DNA of 64,000 bases from Mycolicibacterium wolinskyi (GCF_002101965.1 NZ_LQQA01000015.1:310001-374000); one strand, 5' to 3'; shown: positions 25,779-35,380, counted from the first letter of the stretch. Notes: generated from the sequence alone by a model not told the origin. Program-made: numbers and translations.

Positions 25779-26932
25779 TTCTGCGCTCCTTTGACAAGGT
25801 TCGAACCGATGATGAGGCGTTGGATCTCGCTCGTGCCCTCGTAGAGGCGCAGGAGCCGAACTTCCCGATAGATCCGCTCCACCGGAACCTCGCGCATATA
25901 CCCGGTGCCGCCATGGATCTGGACTGCGAGATCAGCGACATTGCCGGCCATCTCAGTGCAGAAGAGCTTGGCCGCCGAAGGCGCGATGCGTCGGTCTTCA
26001 CCGGACACCCACTTCTCGGCGGCATCTCGCACCAACGCCCGCCCGGCGAGGACCCCGGTCTGCTGGTCGGCGATCATCGCCTGGACCAGCTGAAAACTGC
26101 CGATCGGTTGACCGCCCTGCGTGGCGGCCGCAGCGTATGCGACCGATTCATCGAGTGCGCGCTGCGCGGTGCCGACGGCCAAGGCGGCGATGTGCACGCG
26201 GCCGCGGGCCAGTGACGTCATGGCGGCCCGGTAACCGACATCTTCACTGCCGCCCACGAGCGCGCCTGCCGGGACACGAACGTCGGTGAAGCTGACGTCG
26301 GCGGTCCACGCGCCTTCCTGGCCCATCTTGGCGTCTTTCGTGCCGACTTCGACACCTTCGGCGTCGGCCGGTACGAGGAACACCGCGATACCGGGGCCGG
26401 CCTCGTCTGCCGGGCGCGTGCGAGCGAACACGACGAACAGATTCGCGGTGGGTGCGTTGGTGATGAAGCGCTTCTGGCCGCTGATGATCCAGTGGTCCCC
26501 ATCGCGAATGGCCTTCGTGCGCAAGCCCGCCGGGTTTGACCCGGCGCCGGGCTCGGTGAGCGCGAAGGATGCGACGACGTCCCCGGACGCGATGCCCTCC
26601 AGCCACTGGGTCTTCTGCTCGTCGGTGCCGAAGCCGACCAGCACCTGACCCGCGATGCCGTTGTTGGTGCCGAACATCGAGCGCAGCGCGAGTGAGGTGT
26701 ATCCGAATTCCATTGCCAGCTCGACGTCCTGGGCCAGGTTGAGCCCCAGACCGCCCCACTGCTGGGGGATGGCGTAGCCGAACAGGCCCATCTTCTTGGC
26801 CTGGTCGCGCAGATCGTCGGGGACCGCATCGGTAGCGAGGATTTCGTTCTCTCGCGGGACGACGGTAGTCCGGATGAAGCTGCGGGTCTGCGCCAGGATC
26901 TCCTGGAAATCCTCGCTGCTGACTTCGGTCAC
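25775..26932 (-). CDS. Acyl-CoA dehydrogenase
   Basis: A 385-residue ACAD of complete length. The FAD loop LTEPGAGSNPAG lies near residue 128, ISGQKRFITNA follows, and the C-terminal catalytic segment LYEGTSEIQRLIIG carries the expected glutamate, so it should be active as a homotetramer introducing the alpha-beta double bond. It is first in a two-gene leftward operon with the mycofactocin-type SDR and diverges from the fabG-like/thiolase/ACAD operon at 27048. Confidence 0.92.
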   Translation of the reverse strand: MTEVSSEDFQEILAQTRSFIRTTVVPRENEILATDAVPDDLRDQAKKMGLFGYAIPQQWGGLGLNLAQDVELAMEFGYTSLALRSMFGTNNGIAGQVLVGFGTDEQKTQWLEGIASGDVVASFALTEPGAGSNPAGLRTKAIRDGDHWIISGQKRFITNAPTANLFVVFARTRPADEAGPGIAVFLVPADAEGVEVGTKDAKMGQEGAWTADVSFTDVRVPAGALVGGSEDVGYRAAMTSLARGRVHIAALAVGTAQRALDESVAYAAAATQGGQPIGSFQLVQAMIADQQTGVLAGRALVRDAAEKWVSGEDRRIAPSAAKLFCTEMAGNVADLAVQIHGGTGYMREVPVERIYREVRLLRLYEGTSEIQRLIIGSNLVKGAQK

Positions 26933-27047
26933 AGATTTGACTCCTTCGCTTCATCGCACCAGGGGGTCGCGGATCGCCAATATCGTATATGAAATATGAT
27001 TCCGGCTTGACGGTGCCCCGGCTTCGAGAGTTAGGACAGGTGATCAG
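26933..27047. promoter_or_regulatory. Divergent promoter region with an AT-rich core
   Basis: This 115-base gap holds the promoters of the leftward ACAD-SDR operon and the rightward SDR-thiolase-ACAD-gntR operon. A sharply AT-rich block (about 26979-27000, TATCGTATATGAAATATGAT) contains partly symmetric ATAT halves and could be a -10 region or a site for the GntR regulator encoded downstream. No clear palindrome was resolved. Confidence 0.35.
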
Positions 27048-27788
27048 GTGTCATTGCTGACCGGTCAGACTGCGGTGGTTACAGGTGGAGCCCAGGGTCT
27101 GGGCCATGCCATCGCGAAACGCTTCATCGCCGAGGGTGCCCGAGTGGTACTCGGCGACCTCAACCTCGACGCCACCGAGGCCGCGGCCCAAGAGCTCGGC
27201 GGGGCCGAGGTCGCAACGGCCGTGCGTTGCGACGTCACGTCCGCATCCGACGTGCAGGCTCTCGTCGACGCGGCCGTACAAAGCTTCGGCGGGCTGGACA
27301 TCATGGTCAACAACGCAGGTATCACCCGCGACGCGACCCTGCGCAAGATGACCGAAGAGCAGTTCGATCAGGTCATTGCCGTGCACCTCAAAGGCACCTG
27401 GAACGGCACGAAGTCGGCCGCAGCGATCATGCGCGAGAACAAGCGCGGCGCGATCGTAAACATGTCGTCGATCTCTGGCAAGGTCGGGCTGATCGGACAA
27501 ACGAACTACTCGGCGGCCAAGGCCGGCATCGTCGGAATGACCAAAGCGTCGGCCAAGGAACTCGCGCATCTGGGCGTGCGGGTGAACGCGATCCAGCCCG
27601 GCCTCATCCGGTCGGCGATGACCGAGGCCATGCCACAACGTATCTGGGACCAGAAACTTGCCGAGGTGCCGATGGGGCGGGCCGGTGAGCCCGATGAGGT
27701 CGCCAAGGTCGCGCTGTTCCTCGCCAGTGACCTGTCGTCGTACATGACGGGCACCGTGCTCGAGGTGACCGGTGGGCGGTACGTATGA
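27048..27788 (+). CDS. Short-chain dehydrogenase, FabG/3-hydroxyacyl-CoA dehydrogenase-like
   Basis: A 246-residue classical SDR with [12 protein letters not shown] at residues 13-24, NNAG near 88 and the catalytic set [21 protein letters not shown]. It lacks the mycofactocin insertion of the neighbouring SDR, so it should use free NAD(P). It sits directly before a thiolase (ATGA overlap), which suggests oxidation of a 3-hydroxyacyl-CoA ahead of thiolysis. The GTG start is preceded by an AGGTGATCAG segment. Confidence 0.88.
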   Translation: MSLLTGQTAVVTGGAQGLGHAIAKRFIAEGARVVLGDLNLDATEAAAQELGGAEVATAVRCDVTSASDVQALVDAAVQSFGGLDIMVNNAGITRDATLRKMTEEQFDQVIAVHLKGTWNGTKSAAAIMRENKRGAIVNMSSISGKVGLIGQTNYSAAKAGIVGMTKASAKELAHLGVRVNAIQPGLIRSAMTEAMPQRIWDQKLAEVPMGRAGEPDEVAKVALFLASDLSSYMTGTVLEVTGGRYV

Positions 27789-29005
27789 CAACGCGCGACG
27801 CCGTCATCTGTGAACCCGTCCGGACTCCGATCGGCCGCTACGGCGGCATGTTTCAATCCCTGACCGCGGTCGAGCTCGGTGTCACCGCGCTCAAGGGCCT
27901 GCTGGCGCGCACCGGTGTCGCACCCGAACAGATACAGGATGTGATTCTCGGGCACTGCTATCCGAACAGTGAGGCACCGGCGATCGGTCGCGTCGTGGCT
28001 CTCGATGCCGGACTGCCCGTGACGGTTCCGGGCATGCAGGTGGACCGGCGATGCGGCTCGGGTCTGCAGGCCGTGATCCAAGCCTGCCTGCAGGTGCGCA
28101 GCGGCGACAACGATCTGGTGGTCGCGGGCGGCGCGGAGAGCATGAGCAACGTCGCCTTCTACTCGACCGACATGCGATGGGGCGCAGCGCGAACGGGCGT
28201 GCAGATCCACGACGGACTCGCGCGCGGACGCACGACGGCAGGAGGGCAGTTCTATCCCGTGCCCGGCGGCATGTTGGAGACCGCGGAGAACCTGCGCCGC
28301 GAATACGGGATCACCCGGACCGAGCAGGATGAGCTCGCGGTGCGATCGCACCAACGGGCGGTGGCCGCCCAGGCCGAAGGCGTGCTGGCCGAGGAGATCA
28401 TCCCGGTGACGGTCCGCACCCGAAAAGGCGAGGAAACGGTCAACACCGACGAGCATCCGCGGGCCGACACCACGGTCGAGGCATTGGCCAGACTCAAACC
28501 TGTTCTCCTGAAACAAGACCCCGAGTCCACTGTGACGGCGGGCAACTCGAGCGGCCAGAACGATGCGGCCTCGATGTGCATCGTCACGACGCCGGACAAG
28601 GCTGCCGAACTCGGACTGAGACCCCTTGTGCGACTGGTGTCGTGGGGTTCGGCAGGCGTCGCCCCGAACGTGATGGGCATCGGTCCGGTTCCGGCCACCG
28701 AGGTCGCGCTGGCGAAAGCCGGCCTGCAGCTGAGTGATATCGACCTGATCGAACTCAACGAGGCCTTCGCAGCGCAGGCGCTCGCGGTGATGAAGGAATG
28801 GAAGTTCGGCGCGGCCGATCACGAGCGCACCAACGTCCGCGGATCGGGGATTTCGCTCGGGCACCCGGTGGGCGCCACCGGCGGCCGGATGCTCGCCACG
28901 CTGGCGCGCGAACTGCACCGCCGCGACGCCCGCTACGGGCTCGAGACGATGTGCATCGGCGGCGGGCAGGGGCTGGCTGCCGTTTTCGAGAGGGTGGCAT
29001 CGTGA
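27785..29005 (+). CDS. Acetyl-CoA acyltransferase (thiolase)
   Basis: A 406-residue degradative thiolase with every catalytic element: nucleophile Cys90 in [10 protein letters not shown], His in [10 protein letters not shown] and the second Cys in CIGGGQG. It cleaves 3-ketoacyl-CoA with CoA to acetyl- or propionyl-CoA. It overlaps both neighbours (ATGA with the SDR, GTGA with the ACAD), so the three steps of a beta-oxidation cycle are made together; the hydratase of the cycle is not in this operon. Confidence 0.93.
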   Translation: MTTRDAVICEPVRTPIGRYGGMFQSLTAVELGVTALKGLLARTGVAPEQIQDVILGHCYPNSEAPAIGRVVALDAGLPVTVPGMQVDRRCGSGLQAVIQACLQVRSGDNDLVVAGGAESMSNVAFYSTDMRWGAARTGVQIHDGLARGRTTAGGQFYPVPGGMLETAENLRREYGITRTEQDELAVRSHQRAVAAQAEGVLAEEIIPVTVRTRKGEETVNTDEHPRADTTVEALARLKPVLLKQDPESTVTAGNSSGQNDAASMCIVTTPDKAAELGLRPLVRLVSWGSAGVAPNVMGIGPVPATEVALAKAGLQLSDIDLIELNEAFAAQALAVMKEWKFGAADHERTNVRGSGISLGHPVGATGGRMLATLARELHRRDARYGLETMCIGGGQGLAAVFERVAS

Positions 29006-30195
29006 CCAGGCTCGCCCAGACGCTCGGGCTCACCGAGTTCCAGACCGAGATCGTTTCGACCGTACGGCGATTCGTCGACAAAGAGATCATCCCCGCCGCC
29101 CAGGAGCTCGAGCACTCCGACACCTATCCGCAGGCCATCGTCGACCAGATGAAAGAGATGGGACTGTTCGGGTTGATGATTCCCGAGGAGTACGGCGGCC
29201 TCGGCGAATCCCTGCTGACCTATGCCCTGTGTGTCGAAGAACTCGCCCGCGGCTGGATGAGCGTGTCCGGGGTGATCAACACCCACTTCATCGTCGCCTA
29301 CATGATCCGCCAGCACGGCACCGACGATCAGAAGCAGAAGTTCCTGCCGCGCATGGCCACCGGTGAGACCCGAGGTGCGTTCTCGATGTCTGAGCCCGAG
29401 CTCGGCTCGGACGTAGCCGCGATTCGCACCCGCGCCACCAAGCAGGCCGACGGCGACTACGTGATCGACGGCCAGAAGATGTGGCTGACGAACGGTGGCA
29501 GCTCGACACTGGTGGCCGCGTTGGTGCGGACCGACGAGGGTGCCGACAAACCACACCGCAACCTGACGGCGTTCCTCGTCGAAAAGCCGACAGGTTTCGG
29601 CGAAGTCGTTCCGGGACTGGTGATTCCCGGCAAGCTCGACAAGCTCGGCTACAAGGGCATCGACACCACCGAGTTGATCTTCGACGGATACCACGCCAAT
29701 GCCGATGACGTTCTCGGCGGCGTGACGGGGCAGGGCTTCTTCCAGATGATGGACGGCGTCGAGGTCGGGCGGGTCAATGTGTCCGCGCGCGCATGCGGCG
29801 TCGGTATCCGGGCCTTCGAGCTCGCGGTGCGTTACGCGCAGCAGCGCCAGACCTTTGGCAAGCCCATCGCCGAACATCAGGCGGTGGCGTTCCAGTTGGC
29901 CGAGATGGCAACCAAAGTCGAGGCCGCCCATCTCATGATGGTCAACGCGGCACGGCTCAAGGACTCCGGCGAACGCAACGACGTGGCCGCGGGCATGGCG
30001 AAATATCTTGCCAGCGAGTTCTGCTCGGAGGTCACCCAGCAGAGCTTCCGGATCCACGGCGGCTACGGGTATTCCAAGGAATACGAGATCGAGCGGTTGA
30101 TGCGGGACGCGCCGTTCCTGCTGATCGGCGAGGGCACCAGCGAGATCCAGAAGAACATCATCAGCAAGCGCCTGCTTGCCGACTACCGGATCTGA
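29002..30195 (+). CDS. Acyl-CoA dehydrogenase
   Basis: A 397-residue ACAD starting at the GTG (29002) that overlaps the thiolase stop. It has SMSEPELGSDVAAIRTRA near residue 132, DGQKMWLTNGG and the C-terminal IGEGTSEIQKNIISKR with the catalytic glutamate. RIHGGYGYSKEYEIERL is the usual FAD-dimer segment. It is probably active on a short or branched acyl-CoA. The gntR regulator follows after 3 bases. Confidence 0.93.
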   Translation: MTRLAQTLGLTEFQTEIVSTVRRFVDKEIIPAAQELEHSDTYPQAIVDQMKEMGLFGLMIPEEYGGLGESLLTYALCVEELARGWMSVSGVINTHFIVAYMIRQHGTDDQKQKFLPRMATGETRGAFSMSEPELGSDVAAIRTRATKQADGDYVIDGQKMWLTNGGSSTLVAALVRTDEGADKPHRNLTAFLVEKPTGFGEVVPGLVIPGKLDKLGYKGIDTTELIFDGYHANADDVLGGVTGQGFFQMMDGVEVGRVNVSARACGVGIRAFELAVRYAQQRQTFGKPIAEHQAVAFQLAEMATKVEAAHLMMVNAARLKDSGERNDVAAGMAKYLASEFCSEVTQQSFRIHGGYGYSKEYEIERLMRDAPFLLIGEGTSEIQKNIISKRLLADYRI

Positions 30196-30198
30196 CAC

Positions 30199-30867
30199 AT
30201 GACCGTCCCGGATTTCGCCGCCCGCCCACAGCTCGCCGAAGACGTGGCGCGTTTGATCCGTCGGCGGATATTCGACGGCACTTACCCGGCGGGTAACTAC
30301 ATACGGCTCGAACAGCTCGCAGCCGAGCTGGGCATCAGCGTGACGCCGGTGCGCGAAGCCCTGTTCGGGCTGCGGGCCGAAGGTCTGCTCACCCAGCAAC
30401 CCCGCCGCGGATTCGTGGTGCTTCCGGTCACGCGACGCGACATCGACGACGTGGCCGGGGTGCAGGCTCACATCGGCGGGCAGCTGGCGGCCCGCGCCGC
30501 AGGGCAGATCAGCGACGGCCAACTCGATGAACTCGAGCGGATCCAGCGTGAGCTCGAAGATGCCTACACGAAAAACGATCACGAACGTGCTGTGCGCCTC
30601 AACCATGCCTTTCACCGTGGTGTCAATCTCGCCGCGGAGTCGCCGAAGCTCGCGCAGCTGATGTCCCAGATCACCCGCTACGCATTGGAATCGGTATACC
30701 CGACCGTCGAGGGCTGGCCCGAACAGTCGACGCATGACCATCGGCGCATCCTCGAGGCGCTCAAGGTGCGTGACGGGGATCAGGCACGCGAGGCCATGTC
30801 GGAGCATCTGTGTGCAGCATCGAAGCCGCTGACCGACCATCTCGCGCGGCTCGGCGTGCTGGAATAG
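30199..30867 (+). CDS. GntR-family (FadR/FCD) regulator
   Basis: A 222-residue regulator. The N-terminal winged HTH (about 10-72; YIRLEQLAAELGISVTPVREALFGL) is followed by an all-helical FCD ligand domain with a metal-site pattern (NHAFHRGVN, then HDHRRILEA). It lies 3 bases after the ACAD gene and so is the last gene of the SDR-thiolase-ACAD operon, probably an autoregulated acyl-CoA-responsive repressor. Confidence 0.88.
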   Translation: MTVPDFAARPQLAEDVARLIRRRIFDGTYPAGNYIRLEQLAAELGISVTPVREALFGLRAEGLLTQQPRRGFVVLPVTRRDIDDVAGVQAHIGGQLAARAAGQISDGQLDELERIQRELEDAYTKNDHERAVRLNHAFHRGVNLAAESPKLAQLMSQITRYALESVYPTVEGWPEQSTHDHRRILEALKVRDGDQAREAMSEHLCAASKPLTDHLARLGVLE

Positions 30868-30883
30868 GACTTTCGGGCTGGGG

Positions 30884-31594
30884 GTGAATGTGCGAGCGCA
30901 AACGGTGGTGGCCGACGACGGCACCCTGCTGCACGTCGGCGTCACCGGAGCGGGGCCGGACGTTGTGGTGCTGTCCGGTGGACCGGGGTGTGTCCACTAC
31001 CTCGAAGACGACACACTCGCGCCACGCGGGATGCGAGCGTGGTTTCCCGAGCCGAGAGGTGTCGCGCGCTCTGCGGGTGGCCCGCACGACCTCGCACAGG
31101 CGGTGTCCGATCTCGAATCGGTACGGCGATCGCAACGGATCGACAGATGGGTGGTGCTCGGCCATTCGTGGGGGTCCGATCTGGCCGTGCGCTACGCGCT
31201 TGACCATCCAGACCGGGTCGCCTCGGTCGTTGGCGTCGCCGGACACGGATTGCACAAGGACCGAACCTGGTCGCAAGCATACGAGGCGGCGCGCCATCTC
31301 GAAGCCGATCTGCAAATCCCTTGGGAGCCGGCGATTCACGCCGCATTGACCGCATCGTTCGTGCAGTGGATACACGAACCGGACTTGCTCCGCCGACTGG
31401 CCGACTCCGATGTACCCATGACGTTTCTCGCCGCTCAACACGACATCCGTCCACCATGGCCCCTGCGCCAACTCGCCGCCTTGGTGCGGCATGGCCGGTT
31501 CGAGGAAATACCCGACGTCGGCCACAACCTGTGGTCAACCGATCCGGACGTGTGGGTCGACCACATCACCAGGGCTTGCCGCTGGGCGCACTGA
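30884..31594 (+). CDS. Alpha/beta hydrolase, proline-iminopeptidase-like
   Basis: A 236-residue hydrolase. The oxyanion strand is LSGGPGCVHYLEDD near residue 28, the nucleophile Ser is in VLGHSWGSDLAVRYA near 90, and His is in PDVGHNLW near the C terminus. The GG-G-P motif and the length fit the small proline-iminopeptidase/lactonase branch (S33). Start GTG at 30884, 17 bases after gntR, so it may be part of that operon. The native substrate is not evident. Confidence 0.78.
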   Translation: MNVRAQTVVADDGTLLHVGVTGAGPDVVVLSGGPGCVHYLEDDTLAPRGMRAWFPEPRGVARSAGGPHDLAQAVSDLESVRRSQRIDRWVVLGHSWGSDLAVRYALDHPDRVASVVGVAGHGLHKDRTWSQAYEAARHLEADLQIPWEPAIHAALTASFVQWIHEPDLLRRLADSDVPMTFLAAQHDIRPPWPLRQLAALVRHGRFEEIPDVGHNLWSTDPDVWVDHITRACRWAH

Positions 31595-31607
31595 CCGACG
31601 CTGGGGT

Positions 31608-32462
31608 TTACGCAGCGGGCATTCCGAATGCTTGTCGGGCGGCGTCGACAGTTTGTTGTAGTAGGACCGCGATGGTGGTGGGTCCGACCCCTCCGGGTAC
31701 CGGAGTGATGAGCCTGGCTCTCTCAGCGGCCGAAGCGTATTCGACGTCACCGATGTTGCCGGGGTTGTAGCCCGCGTCGATGACGACAGCGGCCGGCTTG
31801 ATCCAAGTGCCCTTGATGAGTTCGGGTTGTCCGACAGCGGCGATGACGATGTCTCCGTCAGCGACAATCCGAGGCAGGTCGGTGGTTCGCGTGTGGCAGT
31901 ACGTGACTGTGGCGTTTCGGGCCAGCAGCAGCATCCCGACCGGCTTGCCCAGGATGGGGCTCCGGCCGACGACGACCGCGTGCAAGCCCGTGGGATCGAC
32001 GTCGTAGGCATCGAGCAAGTGGATGATGCCGGCCGGGGTGCAGGCCTGGAACCCGCGTTCACCCAAGGCCATTGCGGCGAATGACGCCATGGTCACTCCG
32101 TCGACGTCTTTGGAAGGGGTGATGGCTTCAAAGACGGCACGTTCGTCGACATGCGCAGGCATCGGGTGCTGGACCAGAATGCCGTCAACAGTGCCGTCGT
32201 CAGAAAGCCCCTTCACCACGGCGACGACGTCGTTGGTCGTCGCGGCCGCGGAAATGTGATGGCTCCGTGAGTCCAGGCCGGTGGTGCGGCAGCGGTTGGC
32301 CTTCATGCGCACATATGTGTGAGAGGCGGGGTCGTCACCGACGAGTACCGTTGCGAGGCACGGCTTTCGGCCTGACTGCTTTTCGAAGGCGGCGGCTTGT
32401 CGGCGGGTGTGGGCGAGGATCTCGGCAGCGACGTGTACGCCATCGATGATTGTGGCGGGCAT
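31608..32462 (-). CDS. folD: Methylene-THF dehydrogenase / methenyl-THF cyclohydrolase
   Basis: A 284-residue bifunctional folate enzyme interconverting methylene-, methenyl- and 10-formyl-THF. It has the catalytic Lys in YVRMKANRC near residue 56, the active-site VDGILVQHPMP, NADP-binding VVGRSPILGKPVGMLL and the C-terminal PVPGGVGPTT. The ATG at 32460-32462 follows GAGGAGG. The mRNA leader carries a ZTP riboswitch (32463-32558), so the gene is expected to respond to purine-synthesis/folate stress. It converges on the 30884-31594 hydrolase gene. Confidence 0.95.
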   Translation of the reverse strand: MPATIIDGVHVAAEILAHTRRQAAAFEKQSGRKPCLATVLVGDDPASHTYVRMKANRCRTTGLDSRSHHISAAATTNDVVAVVKGLSDDGTVDGILVQHPMPAHVDERAVFEAITPSKDVDGVTMASFAAMALGERGFQACTPAGIIHLLDAYDVDPTGLHAVVVGRSPILGKPVGMLLLARNATVTYCHTRTTDLPRIVADGDIVIAAVGQPELIKGTWIKPAAVVIDAGYNPGNIGDVEYASAAERARLITPVPGGVGPTTIAVLLQQTVDAARQAFGMPAA

Positions 32463-32558
32463 GGGTGTCCTCCTCAAGGTGAGGAGCACCCAGGCGGTCG
32501 ATGCTTCCGTGCTCGGCTTCCCGGTGGTGTTCCACCTGCGCCAGTCGCCAACGCGACT
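32463..32558 (-). promoter_or_regulatory. ZTP (pfl) riboswitch controlling folD
   Basis: Read on the minus strand, the leader shows the pfl order: hairpin AGTCGC-GTTG-GCGACT (32558-32543), then GGCGC, hairpin AGGTGG-AACA-CCACC (32537-32523), CGGGAAGC, a variable arm, and the invariant CCGCCTGGGTG ending near 32487. The pseudoknot between the early GGCG and CCGCC is the ZTP-binding core. Immediately after comes CTCCTCA-CCT-TGAGGAG (32486-32470), which pairs with the Shine-Dalgarno GAGGAGG; the aptamer's GGGTG can also pair with CACCC (32467-32463) just before the ATG. Ligand binding should therefore free the ribosome site: a translational ON switch. Confidence 0.9.
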
Positions 32559-32597
32559 CTACCGCTGCCGGGCGACGCGGGACGGCCGAGGCAACGT

Positions 32598-32614
32598 ACG
32601 GTAATACTTACAGT
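32598..32614. promoter_or_regulatory. 17-bp island operator, site 1 (CoA transferase)
   Basis: ACGGTAA-TAC-TTACAGT, one mismatch from a perfect 7-3-7 dyad. It ends 27 bases before the CoA transferase ATG and lies 40 bases upstream of the folD riboswitch on the other strand. It belongs to the ACYGTAA-N3-TTACRGT family with sites at 44657, 47364, 61509 and 63729. Confidence 0.65.
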
Positions 32615-32641
32615 CGACCATTCGACGAAAGTGGGTGAGCG

Positions 32642-33829
32642 ATGCCGGGTGTGCTCGACGGGATCCGGGTGCTCGACTACGGGCGCTTCATCGCGGCGCC
32701 GTGGTGCAGCGCGATCCTGGCGGACATGGGCGCCGACGTGCTTCGGGTCGAGAAGCGCGAAGGTGGCGAGGACCGATGGGTGCAAGCTGTCACCGAAAGC
32801 GGCGAGGGTGGGACGTTCCTGCAGTGCAACCGCAACAAGCGATCGCTGACGCTGGACTCGACGAAACCCGAAGGCGCCGAGATCACCCGGCGACTCGTGG
32901 CTCGGTCCGACATCGTGATCGCCAACATGCCTGCCGCCGGGATGCGGGCGAGTGGGCTCGACTACGACACCCTGAAGGCCGCCAAGCCGGACATCATTCT
33001 GGCGAGCGCCACCGCGTACGGCGAGGGCGGCCCGTACAGCGACCGGATCGGCTTCGACGGTGCCGGCCAGGTGATGTCGGGCGCGGTGTACCGGCAGGGT
33101 CTGCCCGAGCAGCCGATTCGAACTGTGGTGCCCTACGCGGACTTCGGTACCGCTCTCACACTGACGATCGGTGTGATGATGGCCCTCTACCACCGCGACC
33201 GAACCGGGAAGGGCCAGCATGTCGAAGGTGCGCTGCTGCCCACCGCGCTCATGTTGTCGAACGCCTTCCTGATCGAGCGCGAGTTGCTCCAGGTCGACAA
33301 ACCTCGGATGGGCAATCGCGGCGCCTCGGTCGCGCCGTGCGACCTGTACCGCACCTCGGACGGCGAGTGGGTGCTGCTGCAGGTGGCCGGCCAGCCGATG
33401 TTCAAACGCTGGTGCCGGTTGGTGGGTCGCGAAGAACTTTTCAACGATCCGCGGTTCTCCGACGACGACTCACGCTGGCAGCACGGCGACTACCTCAACG
33501 ACATCATGCAGTCCTGGTGCGCCGACAAGACCAAGGCCGAAGTGCTGCAGTTGCTGGAGCGGGCGAAAATGCCGGCCGCTCCGCTCCATTCGACGCAGGA
33601 CGTCCTCGACGATCCACACGTACAAGCGATGGGTTATCTGCAACGGGTGCCATTTCCGGGAGCCGCCCGCGACGTACCGATCGTCGAGACCCCGTTCCGG
33701 ATGTCGGCGACGCCGGGAACCATCCGCCATCGCGCTCCGCTTCTCGGCGAGCACACCGACGAGGTGCTCGATGAACTCGGCTACGGTGCCGATCAAATCG
33801 CGAAGCTGCGGGCGAACGCGATCGTGTGA
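32642..33829 (+). CDS. Class III CoA transferase (CaiB/BaiF)
   Basis: A 395-residue formyl-CoA-transferase-family protein. The N-terminal GIRVLDYGRFIAAPWCSAIL and ADVLRVEKREGG are diagnostic, and an aspartate in the FDGAGQVMSG region can carry the acyl anhydride. It would move CoA between a dicarboxylic or branched acid and a donor, activating the substrate without ATP; racemase-type relatives exist. It is a single-gene unit with its own copy of the 17-bp operator and converges on the synthetase operon. Confidence 0.88.
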   Translation: MPGVLDGIRVLDYGRFIAAPWCSAILADMGADVLRVEKREGGEDRWVQAVTESGEGGTFLQCNRNKRSLTLDSTKPEGAEITRRLVARSDIVIANMPAAGMRASGLDYDTLKAAKPDIILASATAYGEGGPYSDRIGFDGAGQVMSGAVYRQGLPEQPIRTVVPYADFGTALTLTIGVMMALYHRDRTGKGQHVEGALLPTALMLSNAFLIERELLQVDKPRMGNRGASVAPCDLYRTSDGEWVLLQVAGQPMFKRWCRLVGREELFNDPRFSDDDSRWQHGDYLNDIMQSWCADKTKAEVLQLLERAKMPAAPLHSTQDVLDDPHVQAMGYLQRVPFPGAARDVPIVETPFRMSATPGTIRHRAPLLGEHTDEVLDELGYGADQIAKLRANAIV

Positions 33830-33889
33830 ATCCGTCGAGATTGCGCACAGGGTCGTGAAGTTCGTGAAACAACAGCCCTGAGCGCAGTA

Positions 33890-35380
33890 TCAACCTCGCG
33901 TCAACATCGCGCGCAGTCGGTTGTTGTCGACCTTGCCGGTCGGCCCGCGCGGCACGGCCTCCTCGTCGGTGAGCAGTAGCCACACCGTGGGCACCTTGAA
34001 CGTGCTCATGGCCTCCCGCGCGGCCGCCCGCAGGGGCTCAACTGATGAGAAGTCGGACACCACGGCCGCACCCACCCGATTGCGTTCACCATCAGGAACA
34101 TTGGTGACAAATGCGGCCCGCACACCCTTGATCCCACGCAGGGCGCGCTGCACCTCGCTCGGGTATACGGTGGCGCCACGGACCTTCAACATGTCGTCGG
34201 ATCTGCCGTGGTAGAACAGGAATCCGTCGGCGTCGAGATGGCCGCGGTCGCCGGTGGGGTAGTAGCCGTCCGGGGTGAACACGTCTTCGCGGCTGCGACG
34301 GCAGATGCTTCGCATGACGTGTCGGCCGCGGATCTGGATCTCGCCGACCGCACCGGCGGGCAGCGCCGAACCCGTGTCGGCATCGACGATGCGGACATCC
34401 ATGCCGGCGAACGGTTTACCGCAGCTGCCCCAAGCCGACCGCGGCATGTCGGTATCGGCCGGATAGCCGCAGTACGGCCCGAACGATTCGGTCATCCCGA
34501 ACAACGATGCTCGCGCACCCGGCTGCGATCGCAGGTGAGGCGGCAGCAGTGCCTCAAGACTTCCCGGCTGCAGCGCCGACAGGTCAGCACCGTCGGCATG
34601 GCGCGCCAACGCCTCAGCTTGTTCGGGCCAGCCCCGAAACAGCGTGACACGTTCTCGCTGAAGAAGTTCCAGCGTCGATTCAGGGTTTGGGATGGGCTCG
34701 GTCACCAAGGTCGCACCGGCGAGCAACACCGACAGGATTCCCGCCCCGAGGCCGCCGACCCAGAAGAACGGCATCGGCAGGTACAGCCGCGTCGCAGCTG
34801 TGATGCACCGGGCGTCCAGTCCGGACCGGACGGCGCCCAGCGCGTTCGCGTGCGAGTGCATGACGCCTTTGGGCGGTCCGCTGCTCCCGGAGGTGAACAT
34901 GATGACCAACGAGTCGCTGGGGCGCACGGTTGCGGTCAGTGCGTCGACCCGGTCGGCATCGGGCCCAGCCAGCGCCAGTGCTTCGGCGTCGGTCCAGACC
35001 TCACGCAGTGCCGGGAGTTGCGCACGGTCTACCGGGTATCGGCGGCCCCGGAATTCGTCAACTGAGATCAGGAATTGCACGGACGCCATCCGCAACTGTG
35101 CGGTGAGCTCGGCTGGGGACAACAGCGTGCTCAACGGAACCAGGACCGCGCCGATCCGAGTCACGGCGATCGCGATCTGCACCCAATCTGCTCCGTTGGG
35201 CATGATCAAGCCGACCCGCGTGCCCTTGCCGATACCGGCGGCCAAGAATCCGCCCGCCAAAGCTCGTGTGTGGGAGTTCAATTCGGCATAGTTGAGTCGA
35301 GTGCTCGGGTCGATCGCCATCGTCTTGTCGGGTGTGGCGGCCGCATGGGATCGGACCAGCGCATCGATCGTGTCAACCAT
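33890..35380 (-). CDS. AMP-dependent acyl-CoA synthetase I
   Basis: A 496-residue FadD-type ligase that activates a carboxylic acid through an acyl-adenylate. The ATP loop MFTSGSSGPPKGVMHSH is near residue 170, the adenine motif FGMTESFGPYCGYP near 295, and the hinge/catalytic Lys in PTGKVDNNRLRAM near the C terminus. It is the last of six leftward genes, overlapping the preceding synthetase by 8 bases, and the third synthetase in a row. Shorter than long-chain FadD proteins, which suits small or cyclic acids. Confidence 0.9.
   Translation of the reverse strand: MVDTIDALVRSHAAATPDKTMAIDPSTRLNYAELNSHTRALAGGFLAAGIGKGTRVGLIMPNGADWVQIAIAVTRIGAVLVPLSTLLSPAELTAQLRMASVQFLISVDEFRGRRYPVDRAQLPALREVWTDAEALALAGPDADRVDALTATVRPSDSLVIMFTSGSSGPPKGVMHSHANALGAVRSGLDARCITAATRLYLPMPFFWVGGLGAGILSVLLAGATLVTEPIPNPESTLELLQRERVTLFRGWPEQAEALARHADGADLSALQPGSLEALLPPHLRSQPGARASLFGMTESFGPYCGYPADTDMPRSAWGSCGKPFAGMDVRIVDADTGSALPAGAVGEIQIRGRHVMRSICRRSREDVFTPDGYYPTGDRGHLDADGFLFYHGRSDDMLKVRGATVYPSEVQRALRGIKGVRAAFVTNVPDGERNRVGAAVVSDFSSVEPLRAAAREAMSTFKVPTVWLLLTDEEAVPRGPTGKVDNNRLRAMLTRG

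Noticed and set aside
26979..27000. A defined palindromic operator in the AT-rich block
   Set aside because: ATAT halves are present but no consistent dyad could be drawn; kept only as part of the promoter region.
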